A program made the position numbers and the translations under genes. The notes beneath the pieces were generated by a model. That model did not search any database. It was not told the DNA's origin and was given only the letters and a program-made list of their open reading frames with translations. A stretch of 5,085 nt of DNA from an uncultured Burkholderiales bacterium (GTDB taxonomy: Bacteria; Pseudomonadota; Gammaproteobacteria; Burkholderiales; Burkholderiaceae_C), in contig CAIYKK010000170.1 in the NCBI GenBank assembly GCA_903926695.1, positions 1-5,085 on the forward strand, given 5' to 3'. Below, in pieces: positions 1 to 5,085 of this stretch (position 1 is its first letter; each line of letters begins with the position of its first letter).

Positions 1-898
1 CTCGGCACACCGCATAAGGCGTGTCATACAAATCCAGACTCTTTTTAATCGCGTTACGGTTGACCTGATTGGCAGCGCTGCAAATCGAAGCCAGCGTGCC
101 CGAATACTCGACCTGAAAAACCGCCTTGCCCTGCTGCACAAAGTTGCTGCTGTAATTGCCGCACTCTTTATAAGTCTGGCATTCTTCATTCACCGCATAA
201 TCAAAATAAGGCGCCAGCGTTGGCACCAGATCCACGGCGTTTTTCAGCGCTACCGTTAAACCCGCGCTGTGCGTCATATTGGCGAGCCGGGCGTTGTAAT
301 TGGTCTGATCCGCTGCGGTCAATGGAAAACCCGTGCGGTTGCTGTAGCCGTCCACGTTGTCCCATTCCACGCCGTCAAAGCCGCCGGAAACACATTTTTC
401 CAGCCGCGCCTGCATGATGGGAATCAGGATATTGGTTTGGCGCACATCCAGCCACGCCTCGCCGGGCCAGCCGTTTTTGCGGCCCCGCACCGAGGCCGGA
501 AAGGCGCTGGCGTCGGGGCGCCAGTTTTCCCACGTTCCGGCGCTGACGTAGCAAATCGCCTTGCCGCCCGCCGCGTGAATCGCCCCCACAGCGGCGGTGT
601 TGACCGCGTTATCGCTGTTCGGGTTGTACAGATCAATGTCAAAAACCGACGGCTTGACGGCCGCGCCCCCGGTGTAAGGCACGGCTGAAACATTTACGTT
701 GATATTGCCCGATGCCGCCGTTCCGCCTCTGCCCTGCAACTGGTATTGCCAGCGGGCATCAATGGCCGGTTTCCAGCAAGCGCCTTGAAGTTTGGACGCG
801 TCACAGGGCACGGGCAACGGCGGAGCGCTGAAAGCGCTCAAGGGCAACGCGCCAGCAACGCAAAGCAGCAGAACCGCGCAGGATTTGAAGTCAAACAT
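1..898 (-). CDS. Secreted GH114-family endo-alpha-1,4-polygalactosaminidase-like glycoside hydrolase (3' end outside window)
   Basis: The frame is read from ATG at 898 and stays open to position 1, giving 299 residues with the C-terminus missing. A Shine-Dalgarno AGAGG (906-910) lies 7 nt before the ATG. Residues 1-25 form a Sec signal peptide ending near AFS/APP. What follows matches the GH114 TIM-barrel pattern: WQYQLQG (50-56), FDIDLYN (86-92), ICYVSAGTWENWRPDA (115-130), GEAWLDVRQ (146-154), GFDGVEWDNVDGY (173-185), LKN (218-220) and VNEEC (236-240). From family knowledge, these enzymes cut alpha-1,4-linked galactosamine polymers using two acidic residues; D180 and E238 are the best candidates here. 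Family members are usually close to this length, so probably only a short tail is cut off. The gene follows the lipoprotein hydrolase gene on the same strand, 117 bp downstream and past a terminator-like hairpin. Family assignment is firm. The substrate is inferred, and some GH114 proteins have no tested activity. Confidence 0.88.
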   Translation of the reverse strand, partial: MFDFKSCAVLLLCVAGALPLSAFSAPPLPVPCDASKLQGACWKPAIDARWQYQLQGRGGTAASGNINVNVSAVPYTGGAAVKPSVFDIDLYNPNSDNAVNTAAVGAIHAAGGKAICYVSAGTWENWRPDASAFPASVRGRKNGWPGEAWLDVRQTNILIPIMQARLEKCVSGGFDGVEWDNVDGYSNRTGFPLTAADQTNYNARLANMTHSAGLTVALKNAVDLVPTLAPYFDYAVNEECQTYKECGNYSSNFVQQGKAVFQVEYSGTLASICSAANQVNRNAIKKSLDLYDTPYAVCR

Positions 899-958
899 GG
901 GGTTACCTCTGATGAGTTGGAATCCCCTCCCAAGCAACCCTATGATGCGGCAATGAGC

Positions 959-996
959 AAAAAAAGCCGTGTCAATTTGCTTCAAAAAGTGACGGC
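959..996 (-). terminator. Probable Rho-independent terminator after the lipoprotein hydrolase gene
   Basis: Read on the minus strand, GCCGT (996-992) pairs with ACGGC (970-966), followed at once by seven T residues (965-959). A small inner TTTG/CAAA stem may form within the loop. The structure begins 19 nt after the TAA stop of the hydrolase gene (1018-1016). The outer stem is only 5 bp, so efficiency may be moderate. Confidence 0.5.
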
Positions 997-1015
997 CCTG
1001 CGCCGGTGCGCTGGT

Positions 1016-2452
1016 TTATTGACTGGCGGTTTGCCGGTGGCAGCCCAGACCAAGAGGAACTTTAACTGCAGGCTGCGGCGCCATCTTGGTATTTGACCGT
1101 GCGTCAGTCCTGAGCAGCGCCCAGCTGTCTTCATTTAGCTTGAGCTTGCGCGACGAAGCCTTGAGTCCGTCCCGAAGCAGAAAGCGAAGATCGTTCAATA
1201 CCCGTGGCGACTCCGCCCAGGTCGAATGGGAAAGAAAATCGCCTTCGCTCGTGACTGCTGTGATATCGACGGTATCAATGCAATCCTGGAACACCTTAGT
1301 GCTCAAAATTCTGCCCACACGGTCTTTTTTATTCAGCAGGGATGACAGCCACAGCGCAATATCCGTTTTTGCGCCGTAGGTCGTGATGGTGTGATTGGTT
1401 GTGATGGCCGGCTTGATCACGTCGTTGAAAGTTTCTACCGAGATATCGGGGGCCGCAAAAATAATCTGCTTGAACAAAGGCTGGACAGGGCTTTGATTTG
1501 CATTTTTGGTCAGGCCGGAAATGCCCATACTTTTCATGGCCTGGCCCAGAACTTCCGCGCCCATGCTGTGGGCAATGATATGAACCGTGCCAATGTCGGT
1601 GTTGTTTTTAATTTCGAGGAGAAAATTTTTCAGGGCTTCGCCTGAAACGACAATGCGATATTTTTGCGCCTCAATGTAGTTCATTTTGACACGGCCTGGA
1701 TCAGAGGGCCAGCTGAACATCAAAGGCACCACATCATAATCCGGTGTTGCCAGATCAAAGGCGATCTGGGCTGTGCGAAATGCCGCATCCGTAAAATCAT
1801 TGGCATAGCCGTGAACATACAAAACGGCGGTCTTGCTTTTTGATTTGGCCACTGCGCTTCTTAGCGCCTGGTCAAAGACTGAGGCATTCAGCTCTTTGAT
1901 ACCGGCCTGGTAAGAAAAATCTGTGTCTGGATTTTCAGAGCGAAGTTTGGCAATGCCCAATCTGGAAGCCAGTTCGGACTCTGTCCACATGGACAGCGTG
2001 ACCCGCATGAAACCGGCACGCTTTACGTCGCCTTTGGTGTGATTGGCAGGAATTTTGATGGCGGCAATGCCGCGTTGAAGCGGGTCGGCGTTGGTGGCAT
2101 TAGCGGACAGCTCGTTGCCGTAAAAATAATAAGGCATCTGGATGCCTGTTTTATTCCGGTTGGTGGCAAACAGAACGGGGACAACGTCGTTGCGCTCAGG
2201 CGCACTCGGTGCCCCATCCAGCGCCGAATCCACCATGACAGGCGGTACCGGTGCAGCTGCACCTGAAGATATTTTTTCTGGATAATTTGGATATGGGGGC
2301 ATGGGCGCTGTCACCGTCACTGCTGGCGGCGGGGGCGGGGTTAGCCCGGCGCCTTTGGGAGTGTTTTTATCACCCAAGGTTGAACAGCCTATGGTTGCAA
2401 TTAAAGCGACTGAAAATACCAGACGCGAGAGGATTTTTTGAAAAGTTCTCAT
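1016..2452 (-). CDS. Lipoprotein alpha/beta hydrolase, DUF900 (PF05990) type
   Basis: The product has 478 residues. The ATG at 2452 was chosen because AAGGG (2463-2459) lies 6 nt before it; the in-frame TTG at 2458 abuts that site and is a poor start. Residues 1-22 form a lipoprotein signal ending in ATIG with Cys23 as the lipidation site. Ser at +2 predicts outer-membrane sorting. A proline-rich linker follows (about 37-85, including five consecutive Pro). The hydrolase domain starts near VLFATNR (93-99) and contains VLYVHGYANDF (210-220), FSWPSD (246-251), the nucleophile elbow AHSMG with Ser296, AAPD with Asp336, and GDFLSHS with His409, followed by the family's usual DLRFLLRDG. These residues form a plausible Ser-Asp-His triad of a serine esterase or lipase fold. 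A tail of about 50 residues follows, with a lone Cys471. The substrate is unknown. The gene lies between the CAP and GH114 genes on the same strand. Its DNA looks more AT-rich than the flanking genes. Confidence 0.9.
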   Translation of the reverse strand: MRTFQKILSRLVFSVALIATIGCSTLGDKNTPKGAGLTPPPPPAVTVTAPMPPYPNYPEKISSGAAAPVPPVMVDSALDGAPSAPERNDVVPVLFATNRNKTGIQMPYYFYGNELSANATNADPLQRGIAAIKIPANHTKGDVKRAGFMRVTLSMWTESELASRLGIAKLRSENPDTDFSYQAGIKELNASVFDQALRSAVAKSKSKTAVLYVHGYANDFTDAAFRTAQIAFDLATPDYDVVPLMFSWPSDPGRVKMNYIEAQKYRIVVSGEALKNFLLEIKNNTDIGTVHIIAHSMGAEVLGQAMKSMGISGLTKNANQSPVQPLFKQIIFAAPDISVETFNDVIKPAITTNHTITTYGAKTDIALWLSSLLNKKDRVGRILSTKVFQDCIDTVDITAVTSEGDFLSHSTWAESPRVLNDLRFLLRDGLKASSRKLKLNEDSWALLRTDARSNTKMAPQPAVKVPLGLGCHRQTASQ

Positions 2453-2458
2453 AACCAA

Positions 2459-2463
2459 CCCTT
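2459..2463 (-). promoter_or_regulatory. Shine-Dalgarno site that fixes the lipoprotein hydrolase start
   Basis: On the minus strand AAGGG (2463-2459) is followed by TTGGTT and then the ATG at 2452, a normal 6-nt spacing. The alternative TTG codon at 2458 would start directly after it. The site begins at the end of the T-rich tract of the upstream hairpin, so a ribosome here would sit next to that structure. Confidence 0.7.
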
Positions 2464-2500
2464 AATAAAAATGTGGCTATTCCATCAAGAAAATAGCCAC
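2464..2500 (-). terminator. Rho-independent terminator after the CAP gene, possibly an attenuator for the hydrolase gene
   Basis: On the minus strand GTGGCTATT (2500-2492) and AATAGCCAC (2481-2473) form a perfect 9-bp stem with a 10-nt loop. ATTTTTATT follows directly (2472-2464). The hairpin begins 19 nt after the CAP stop codon, a normal terminator position. Its T-tract ends right where the next gene's Shine-Dalgarno begins. There is no T-run on the plus-strand side, so it acts only on minus-strand transcripts. Confidence 0.75.
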
Positions 2501-2519
2501 TTGCCATCAGTAAAACCAA

Positions 2520-3050
2520 TCAATAAGGCTTTTGCCCCACATAATTGCCCGCTGGCGTGTACTGGCAAGCCCACACTTGCGATTTGTCAGCGCAAATGGC
2601 TTTGCCGCAGCCCACTTCGGTGGATTTATTCCAGACCACCTGCGTGTAATGGCCGCAGACTTTACCGGCGGCGCAGGTATTTGTGGCGTAGGTGTAATCT
2701 TTTTTCTCGCTGCCCCAGCTGGTGGTGGCTTTGGTTGGGCTGACGGCTTGCATTTCAACCTTGCCGCTCGAATAAGTCAGCGGGCTGGCCCAAAACAGAT
2801 TTTCTCCGATGCCGGCGACATGGCTGTGAACCATTTTGCAGGCTTGATCTTTTTTCAGCGTCTCGGCCCAGGCTTGCGCGCTGTCGCCGAGTTTATCGGA
2901 CCATTTCAGATTGGGCGTGCCCACTTCAGCGCGCCATGTGTTGTGCGCAGTGACTGCTTCTGTCTGCTCTGCGGAAGTTAATGTGGTGGCGGCCATCGCA
3001 GCATTCATGCCGATAATCAGGCTTGTAAAAATAATGGTTTTTTTGAGCAT
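2520..3050 (-). CDS. Secreted CAP-domain (SCP/PR-1-like) protein
   Basis: The product has 176 residues and starts at ATG 3050, with GGAG (3059-3056) 5 nt upstream. Residues 1-20 form a clear Sec signal peptide (positive start, hydrophobic core, AMA/ATT cleavage). The mature part is essentially one CAP domain (PF00188): HNTWR (36-40), GENLFW (82-87), the first CAP signature GHYTQVVWNKS (133-143) and the second, VWACQYTPAGNYVG (159-172). The usual His-Glu-Glu-His cleft residues appear present as H75 or H77, E83, E115 and H134. Six mature Cys (71, 126, 132, 148, 153, 162) parallel the three disulfides of plant PR-1. CAP proteins are extracellular or periplasmic; known members bind sterols or lipids, and some have been proposed as proteases, but bacterial roles are mostly untested. 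The gene is divergent from the copper pair, and a terminator follows it. Confidence 0.93.
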   Translation of the reverse strand: MLKKTIIFTSLIIGMNAAMAATTLTSAEQTEAVTAHNTWRAEVGTPNLKWSDKLGDSAQAWAETLKKDQACKMVHSHVAGIGENLFWASPLTYSSGKVEMQAVSPTKATTSWGSEKKDYTYATNTCAAGKVCGHYTQVVWNKSTEVGCGKAICADKSQVWACQYTPAGNYVGQKPY

Positions 3051-3183
3051 TTTTTCTCCAAAGGGTGGGGTTAAGGAAAAACCTGCAACTATCTTATCGC
3101 AATTGTTACCAATTCCCAGCTTTTGCCGGACTTCGCCGGCTTCCCCGCCGCTAACCTATGATCAGAGCACATTGCACCGCATC
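3051..3183. other. Divergent intergenic region between the CAP gene and the copper-associated pair
   Basis: This 133-bp gap must hold the start signals for both directions. On the plus strand TATGAT (3157-3162) resembles a -10 box, but no good -35 lies 16-18 nt before it. Next to it are two near-direct repeats, GCCGGACTTC (3125-3134) and GCCGGCTTCC (3135-3144). GCCGG/CCGGC (3125-3129 and 3136-3140) can form a 5-bp hairpin. Without a T-tract this does not look like a terminator and may be an operator. No convincing promoter for the CAP gene was found. Confidence 0.4.
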
Positions 3184-3555
3184 ATGAAATTCCTCCGACA
3201 TTGCCTTTTCGCCCTCGTACTGCTGCGCCTGCTCGCTGGCACGGCGTGGGCAATGCCGTCTATCCCGGCTATGCCGCCTATTCCGATGGTGACAGCCGAT
3301 GCCGATGCCCACACCGCGATGCCGTGCCATGAAATGGCAGATCAGCCGTCACAGCAATCCGGCATCAGCCACACCAGCCCTCCGTGCAGCTCGCTGAGCC
3401 ATGTTTGCTGCATCGGTTTTTGGGTCGCCATGCCGCTGCTTTATGCGCCCACGGCGCAACCCCGGCACGCCCAGCCCGCCCACCGTGCGCAGGATGTGGC
3501 GCGCTGGCAGCACGTCCCCGATTTGCGTCCGCCGATTGAAACCTCGAAAAACTGA
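3184..3555 (+). CDS. Small exported Met/His/Cys-rich protein, possibly copper-associated
   Basis: The product has 123 residues. ATG 3184 was chosen because it starts a clean Sec signal peptide: MKFLRHC, a leucine-rich core, and cleavage after AWA at residue 23. An in-frame TTG at 3172 is the alternative, and neither has a strong Shine-Dalgarno. The mature protein begins with a Met-Pro repeat (24-35, MPSIPA then MPPIPM). It then has MPCHEM (46-51), PPCSSLSHVCC (66-76), a short hydrophobic stretch (77-88) and a His-containing polar tail. The mature chain has four Cys (48, 68, 75, 76), seven His and six Met, a composition typical of soft-metal-binding periplasmic proteins. I do not recognise a named family; small DUF2946-like proteins beside copper genes are similar in style. 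The cupredoxin gene follows after 49 bp on the same strand, which supports a copper role by context only. Confidence 0.65.
   Translation: MKFLRHCLFALVLLRLLAGTAWAMPSIPAMPPIPMVTADADAHTAMPCHEMADQPSQQSGISHTSPPCSSLSHVCCIGFWVAMPLLYAPTAQPRHAQPAHRAQDVARWQHVPDLRPPIETSKN
3253..3288 (+). repeat. 18-bp imperfect tandem repeat encoding MPSIPA/MPPIPM
   Basis: Two units, 3253-3270 and 3271-3288, agree at 13 of their first 15 bases (ATGCCGTCTATCCCG against ATGCCGCCTATTCCG). They encode the N-terminus of the mature small protein, placing Met every five or six residues. Confidence 0.6.
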
Positions 3556-3564
3556 ATTTTTGCG

Positions 3565-3587
3565 ATGCGCGTGAGCGCCATTTTTTT
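3565..3587 (+). terminator. Weak terminator-like hairpin with T7 between the two copper-associated genes
   Basis: GCGC (3567-3570) pairs with GCGC (3575-3578) around a GTGA loop, extended by AT/AT past a bulged C. Seven T residues follow (3581-3587). The stem is short. It lies between the small gene's stop and the GAGG site (3596-3599) of the cupredoxin gene, so it may cause partial termination rather than separate the genes. Confidence 0.35.
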
Positions 3588-3604
3588 CATTTTTTGAGGT
3601 TTTT

Positions 3605-4561
3605 ATGACGATTTTTTTTCAATCGCAGCATGCCAGCATGCTGCTCAAATACGCCGGGATCAGCTTTATCTCCGGCGCGGTGAATCACGGATTTTTCAGC
3701 GGGGAGCGCTCGCTGTGGACGGGGGCCATTGGCGTGATTCTTTTTGTGTTTGGCGCCTGGTGGGAACACCATTTGACCCACGCCACGGCGCAAACGCCTA
3801 AAACGCTGCTGCAAACCCTGTTGTGGGGCACGCTGCTTTCCATCGGTTTGGGATTTTTCACGGGCGGTTTGCAGCACTTCCCCGATTCACCTGCCCGCAG
3901 TGCGTGGGTCGTGCCGACGGGGTTTTTTGTTTCCGTTATCGCGCTCGCCATGAGCGGCGGTTTTCATTGGCAGCGCGGAGCGTGGATATACGTCGCCACC
4001 GTCGGTTTGTTGACAAGCGGCAGCAGTTACGCCGCGTGGCAGTGGCTGGCCACCAATCCAGAGGCGCCGCACAGCCATGAAACCACCGCGCCCTTGCTGG
4101 CCCAAACCATTGGCCGCAGCGTCACCCTTCGCATGGATGACACCATGCGCTTTACGCCCAACGCCGTACCCGTGCAGGCCGGGGAAACCATTCGTTTCAT
4201 CGTCCACAACGACGGCACCACAGCGCACGAATTTGTCCTCGGCAACAGCGGGGAAATTGCCGCTCACGCCGCGCTCATGCGCGACATCGCAGCGGGCAAA
4301 GTCAGCGCCGCCAGCCACCAGCACGGCGCACGTGCGGGCGCGGCCCTGCGCGTAGAAGCGGGAAAAATGGGCGAAATCGTGGTCACCTTCCCAACCGTCC
4401 AAACGCTGGAAATGGCGTGCCTGATTCCCGGTCATTGGGAGGCTGGCATGCGCGGAAAAATCGACGTGGGCAATTTGCCCGTGCCGGGTGCCGCGCCTGT
4501 GTCAGCGCCCGCCGACCCAGATGGGCGTGATTCGCACGCACAGCATTCGCACAAGCATTAA
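3605..4561 (+). CDS. Polytopic membrane protein fused to a periplasmic cupredoxin domain, probable copper handling
   Basis: The product has 318 residues. ATG 3605 has GAGG (3596-3599) 5 nt upstream. The N-terminal half has about five hydrophobic helices (11-31, 38-53, 68-89, 99-120, 126-149), including the phrase LKYAGISFISGAVNHGFF. An odd helix number with the N-terminus inside would put the C-terminal half in the periplasm. A linker containing HSH (156-158) leads to a cupredoxin domain (about 171-289): FTPNAVPVQAGETIRFIVHN, AHEFVLG, then MACLIPGHWEAGMRGKIDV. The type 1 copper ligands appear complete as H208, C272, H277 and M282. The tail is His-rich (H311, H314, H316, H318). From family knowledge, soluble CopI/plastocyanin-like proteins with this HEFVLG...CLIPGH pattern occur in copper-resistance loci. 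Fusion to a membrane domain is less usual. It probably forms an operon with the small Met/His/Cys protein. Its exact role (copper binding, electron transfer or sensing) is not shown by the sequence. Confidence 0.88.
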   Translation: MTIFFQSQHASMLLKYAGISFISGAVNHGFFSGERSLWTGAIGVILFVFGAWWEHHLTHATAQTPKTLLQTLLWGTLLSIGLGFFTGGLQHFPDSPARSAWVVPTGFFVSVIALAMSGGFHWQRGAWIYVATVGLLTSGSSYAAWQWLATNPEAPHSHETTAPLLAQTIGRSVTLRMDDTMRFTPNAVPVQAGETIRFIVHNDGTTAHEFVLGNSGEIAAHAALMRDIAAGKVSAASHQHGARAGAALRVEAGKMGEIVVTFPTVQTLEMACLIPGHWEAGMRGKIDVGNLPVPGAAPVSAPADPDGRDSHAQHSHKH

Positions 4562-4571
4562 GCCAAGCCTT

Positions 4572-4599
4572 GCCCGCTCGGCCCACGCGGGCGGCGGGC
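4572..4599. repeat. GC-rich inverted repeat between convergent genes
   Basis: GCCCGC (4572-4577) is complementary to GCGGGC at 4587-4592 and again at 4594-4599, so two alternative hairpins are possible. It fills most of the 40-bp gap between the cupredoxin and restriction-modification stop codons. With no T-tract on either side, a terminator role is only a guess based on position. Confidence 0.4.
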
Positions 4600-4601
4600 C
4601 G

Positions 4602-5085
4602 CTACGCCAGCAGCGTCAAATATTCGGGCCGCTTGTTCGCCATCACTTTAAAACTGCGCAGCAAATGCGCCAGTTCTGCGCCCGTGATGCCGTAGAGCCG
4701 GGCGACGATGCGGTCGTTTTGGGCGCGCAACTGGTCTTGCGCCTTGGCGGTTTTTGGCAGGTCTTTGGGCGCAATCGAAAACAGCGGGGCCAGTTCGGCA
4801 AAATCGTCCCAATTCGCGGCCAGGCTCAGCAGCAGCGCATTTTGGGCGAGCTGTTTGAAATCTGGGTTGGCGAGAATCTCTGCGTCCGTGGGCTGCGGCA
4901 TGGTCAGGCGGTAAAGATACGTTTTATTGACGTTAATCTGAATCATCAAGCGCGCCAGCCAGTCCGTCGGTACGCTGTTAAACCACGCCAGCGCAAACAG
5001 CAGGCGCAGCGGTGAGACTGCTTGCACCTTCACCTGACCTTCTGAATTGAGCTGATAGGTTTTCGGGGTGTTCGCAAACATTGAA
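4602..5085 (-). CDS. Type IIG / Eco57I-like restriction-modification DNA methylase, C-terminal part (5' end outside window)
   Basis: The frame ends at TAG (4604-4602) and stays open to the window edge, showing about 161 residues. The Met at 5081 has no clear role as a start, because the frame continues upstream. The chain matches the C-terminal end of large fused restriction-methylase proteins. It has QVKVQAVSPLRLLFALAWFN followed by INVNKTYLYRLTMPQPTD, corresponding to the usual 'NVNxxYLYRLPxP' segment after the target-recognition region. Then come a helical stretch ALLLSLAANWDDFAEL, RAQNDRIVARLYGI, and the terminal AHLLRSFKVMANKRPEYL. The catalytic methylase motifs (such as NPPY) and any nuclease motif would lie upstream and cannot be checked. 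Such enzymes modify host DNA and cut unmodified foreign DNA. The gene converges on the copper pair. A truncated relic cannot be excluded, but the visible end is intact. Confidence 0.82.
   Translation of the reverse strand, partial: SMFANTPKTYQLNSEGQVKVQAVSPLRLLFALAWFNSVPTDWLARLMIQINVNKTYLYRLTMPQPTDAEILANPDFKQLAQNALLLSLAANWDDFAELAPLFSIAPKDLPKTAKAQDQLRAQNDRIVARLYGITGAELAHLLRSFKVMANKRPEYLTLLA

Noticed and set aside
269..688. Open frame of 139 codons on the plus strand
   Set aside because: It is antisense to the GH114 gene and lacks any family features.
947..975. Promoter for the GH114 gene based on TTGACA at 975-970 on the minus strand
   Set aside because: The -35 match is perfect but falls inside the terminator hairpin, and the position 17 nt downstream (TGCCGC) is not a -10 box.
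2453..2458. TTG codon at 2458 as an alternative start of the lipoprotein hydrolase, adding two residues
   Set aside because: The AAGGG site lies directly against it with no spacing, while the ATG at 2452 has a normal 6-nt spacing.
2532..2981. Open frame of 149 codons on the plus strand
   Set aside because: It is antisense to the CAP gene, whose motifs are unmistakable, and its translation has no coherent domain.
3130..3165. MerR/CueR-type copper operator upstream of the small protein gene
   Set aside because: TTCCCC is present near a possible 19-bp spacer, but the matching GGAAGG half-site is absent, so there is no real dyad of the CueR type.
2911..3183. Upstream extension of the small Met/His/Cys protein's frame to position 2911
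   Set aside because: It would overlap the well-supported CAP gene on the other strand and place the signal peptide in the middle of the protein.
3887..4435. Long open frame on the minus strand, 182 codons
   Set aside because: It lies antisense inside the cupredoxin gene, has no recognisable domain, and is explained by the high GC of the coding strand.
1..5085. CRISPR array, tRNA, rRNA, insertion sequence ends or an origin
   Set aside because: No regularly spaced repeats, cloverleaf-like segments, transposase reading frame with flanking inverted repeats, or iteron or DnaA-box clusters were seen.

Overview
The window looks like chromosomal DNA from a Gram-negative proteobacterium, probably a betaproteobacterium. 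The evidence is three proteins with Sec or lipoprotein signals, an outer-membrane-type lipoprotein, periplasmic copper-protein features and moderately high GC. This placement is inference from protein style, because no rRNA or marker gene is present. Six protein-coding genes are supported. Two run off the window edges.

Left part (1-3050), all on the minus strand. In transcription order it holds a secreted PR-1-like CAP-domain protein (3050 to 2520), a lipoprotein alpha/beta hydrolase of the DUF900 type (2452 to 1016), and a secreted glycoside hydrolase of family GH114, an endo-alpha-1,4-polygalactosaminidase-like enzyme (898 to beyond position 1). All three act outside the cytoplasm. A hairpin followed by a T-tract lies after the CAP gene (2500-2464) and another after the hydrolase gene (996-959). 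They are therefore either separate units or units with partial read-through. The first hairpin directly abuts the ribosome binding site of the hydrolase gene and leaves no room for an ordinary promoter between them.

Middle part (3184-4561), plus strand. A small exported protein rich in Met, His and Cys is followed 49 bp later by a five-helix membrane protein fused to a cupredoxin domain with a complete type 1 copper ligand set (His, Cys, His, Met). The pair looks like a small copper-handling operon. It is divergent from the CAP gene across a 133-bp intergenic region. A weak hairpin with a T7 tract lies between the two genes.

Right part (4602-5085), minus strand. This is the C-terminal part of a type IIG / Eco57I-like restriction-modification methylase. 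Its frame stays open to the window edge. It converges on the cupredoxin gene across a 40-bp gap that holds a GC-rich inverted repeat.

No tRNA, rRNA, CRISPR array, insertion sequence or origin was seen. No stretch longer than 300 bp lacks a gene.
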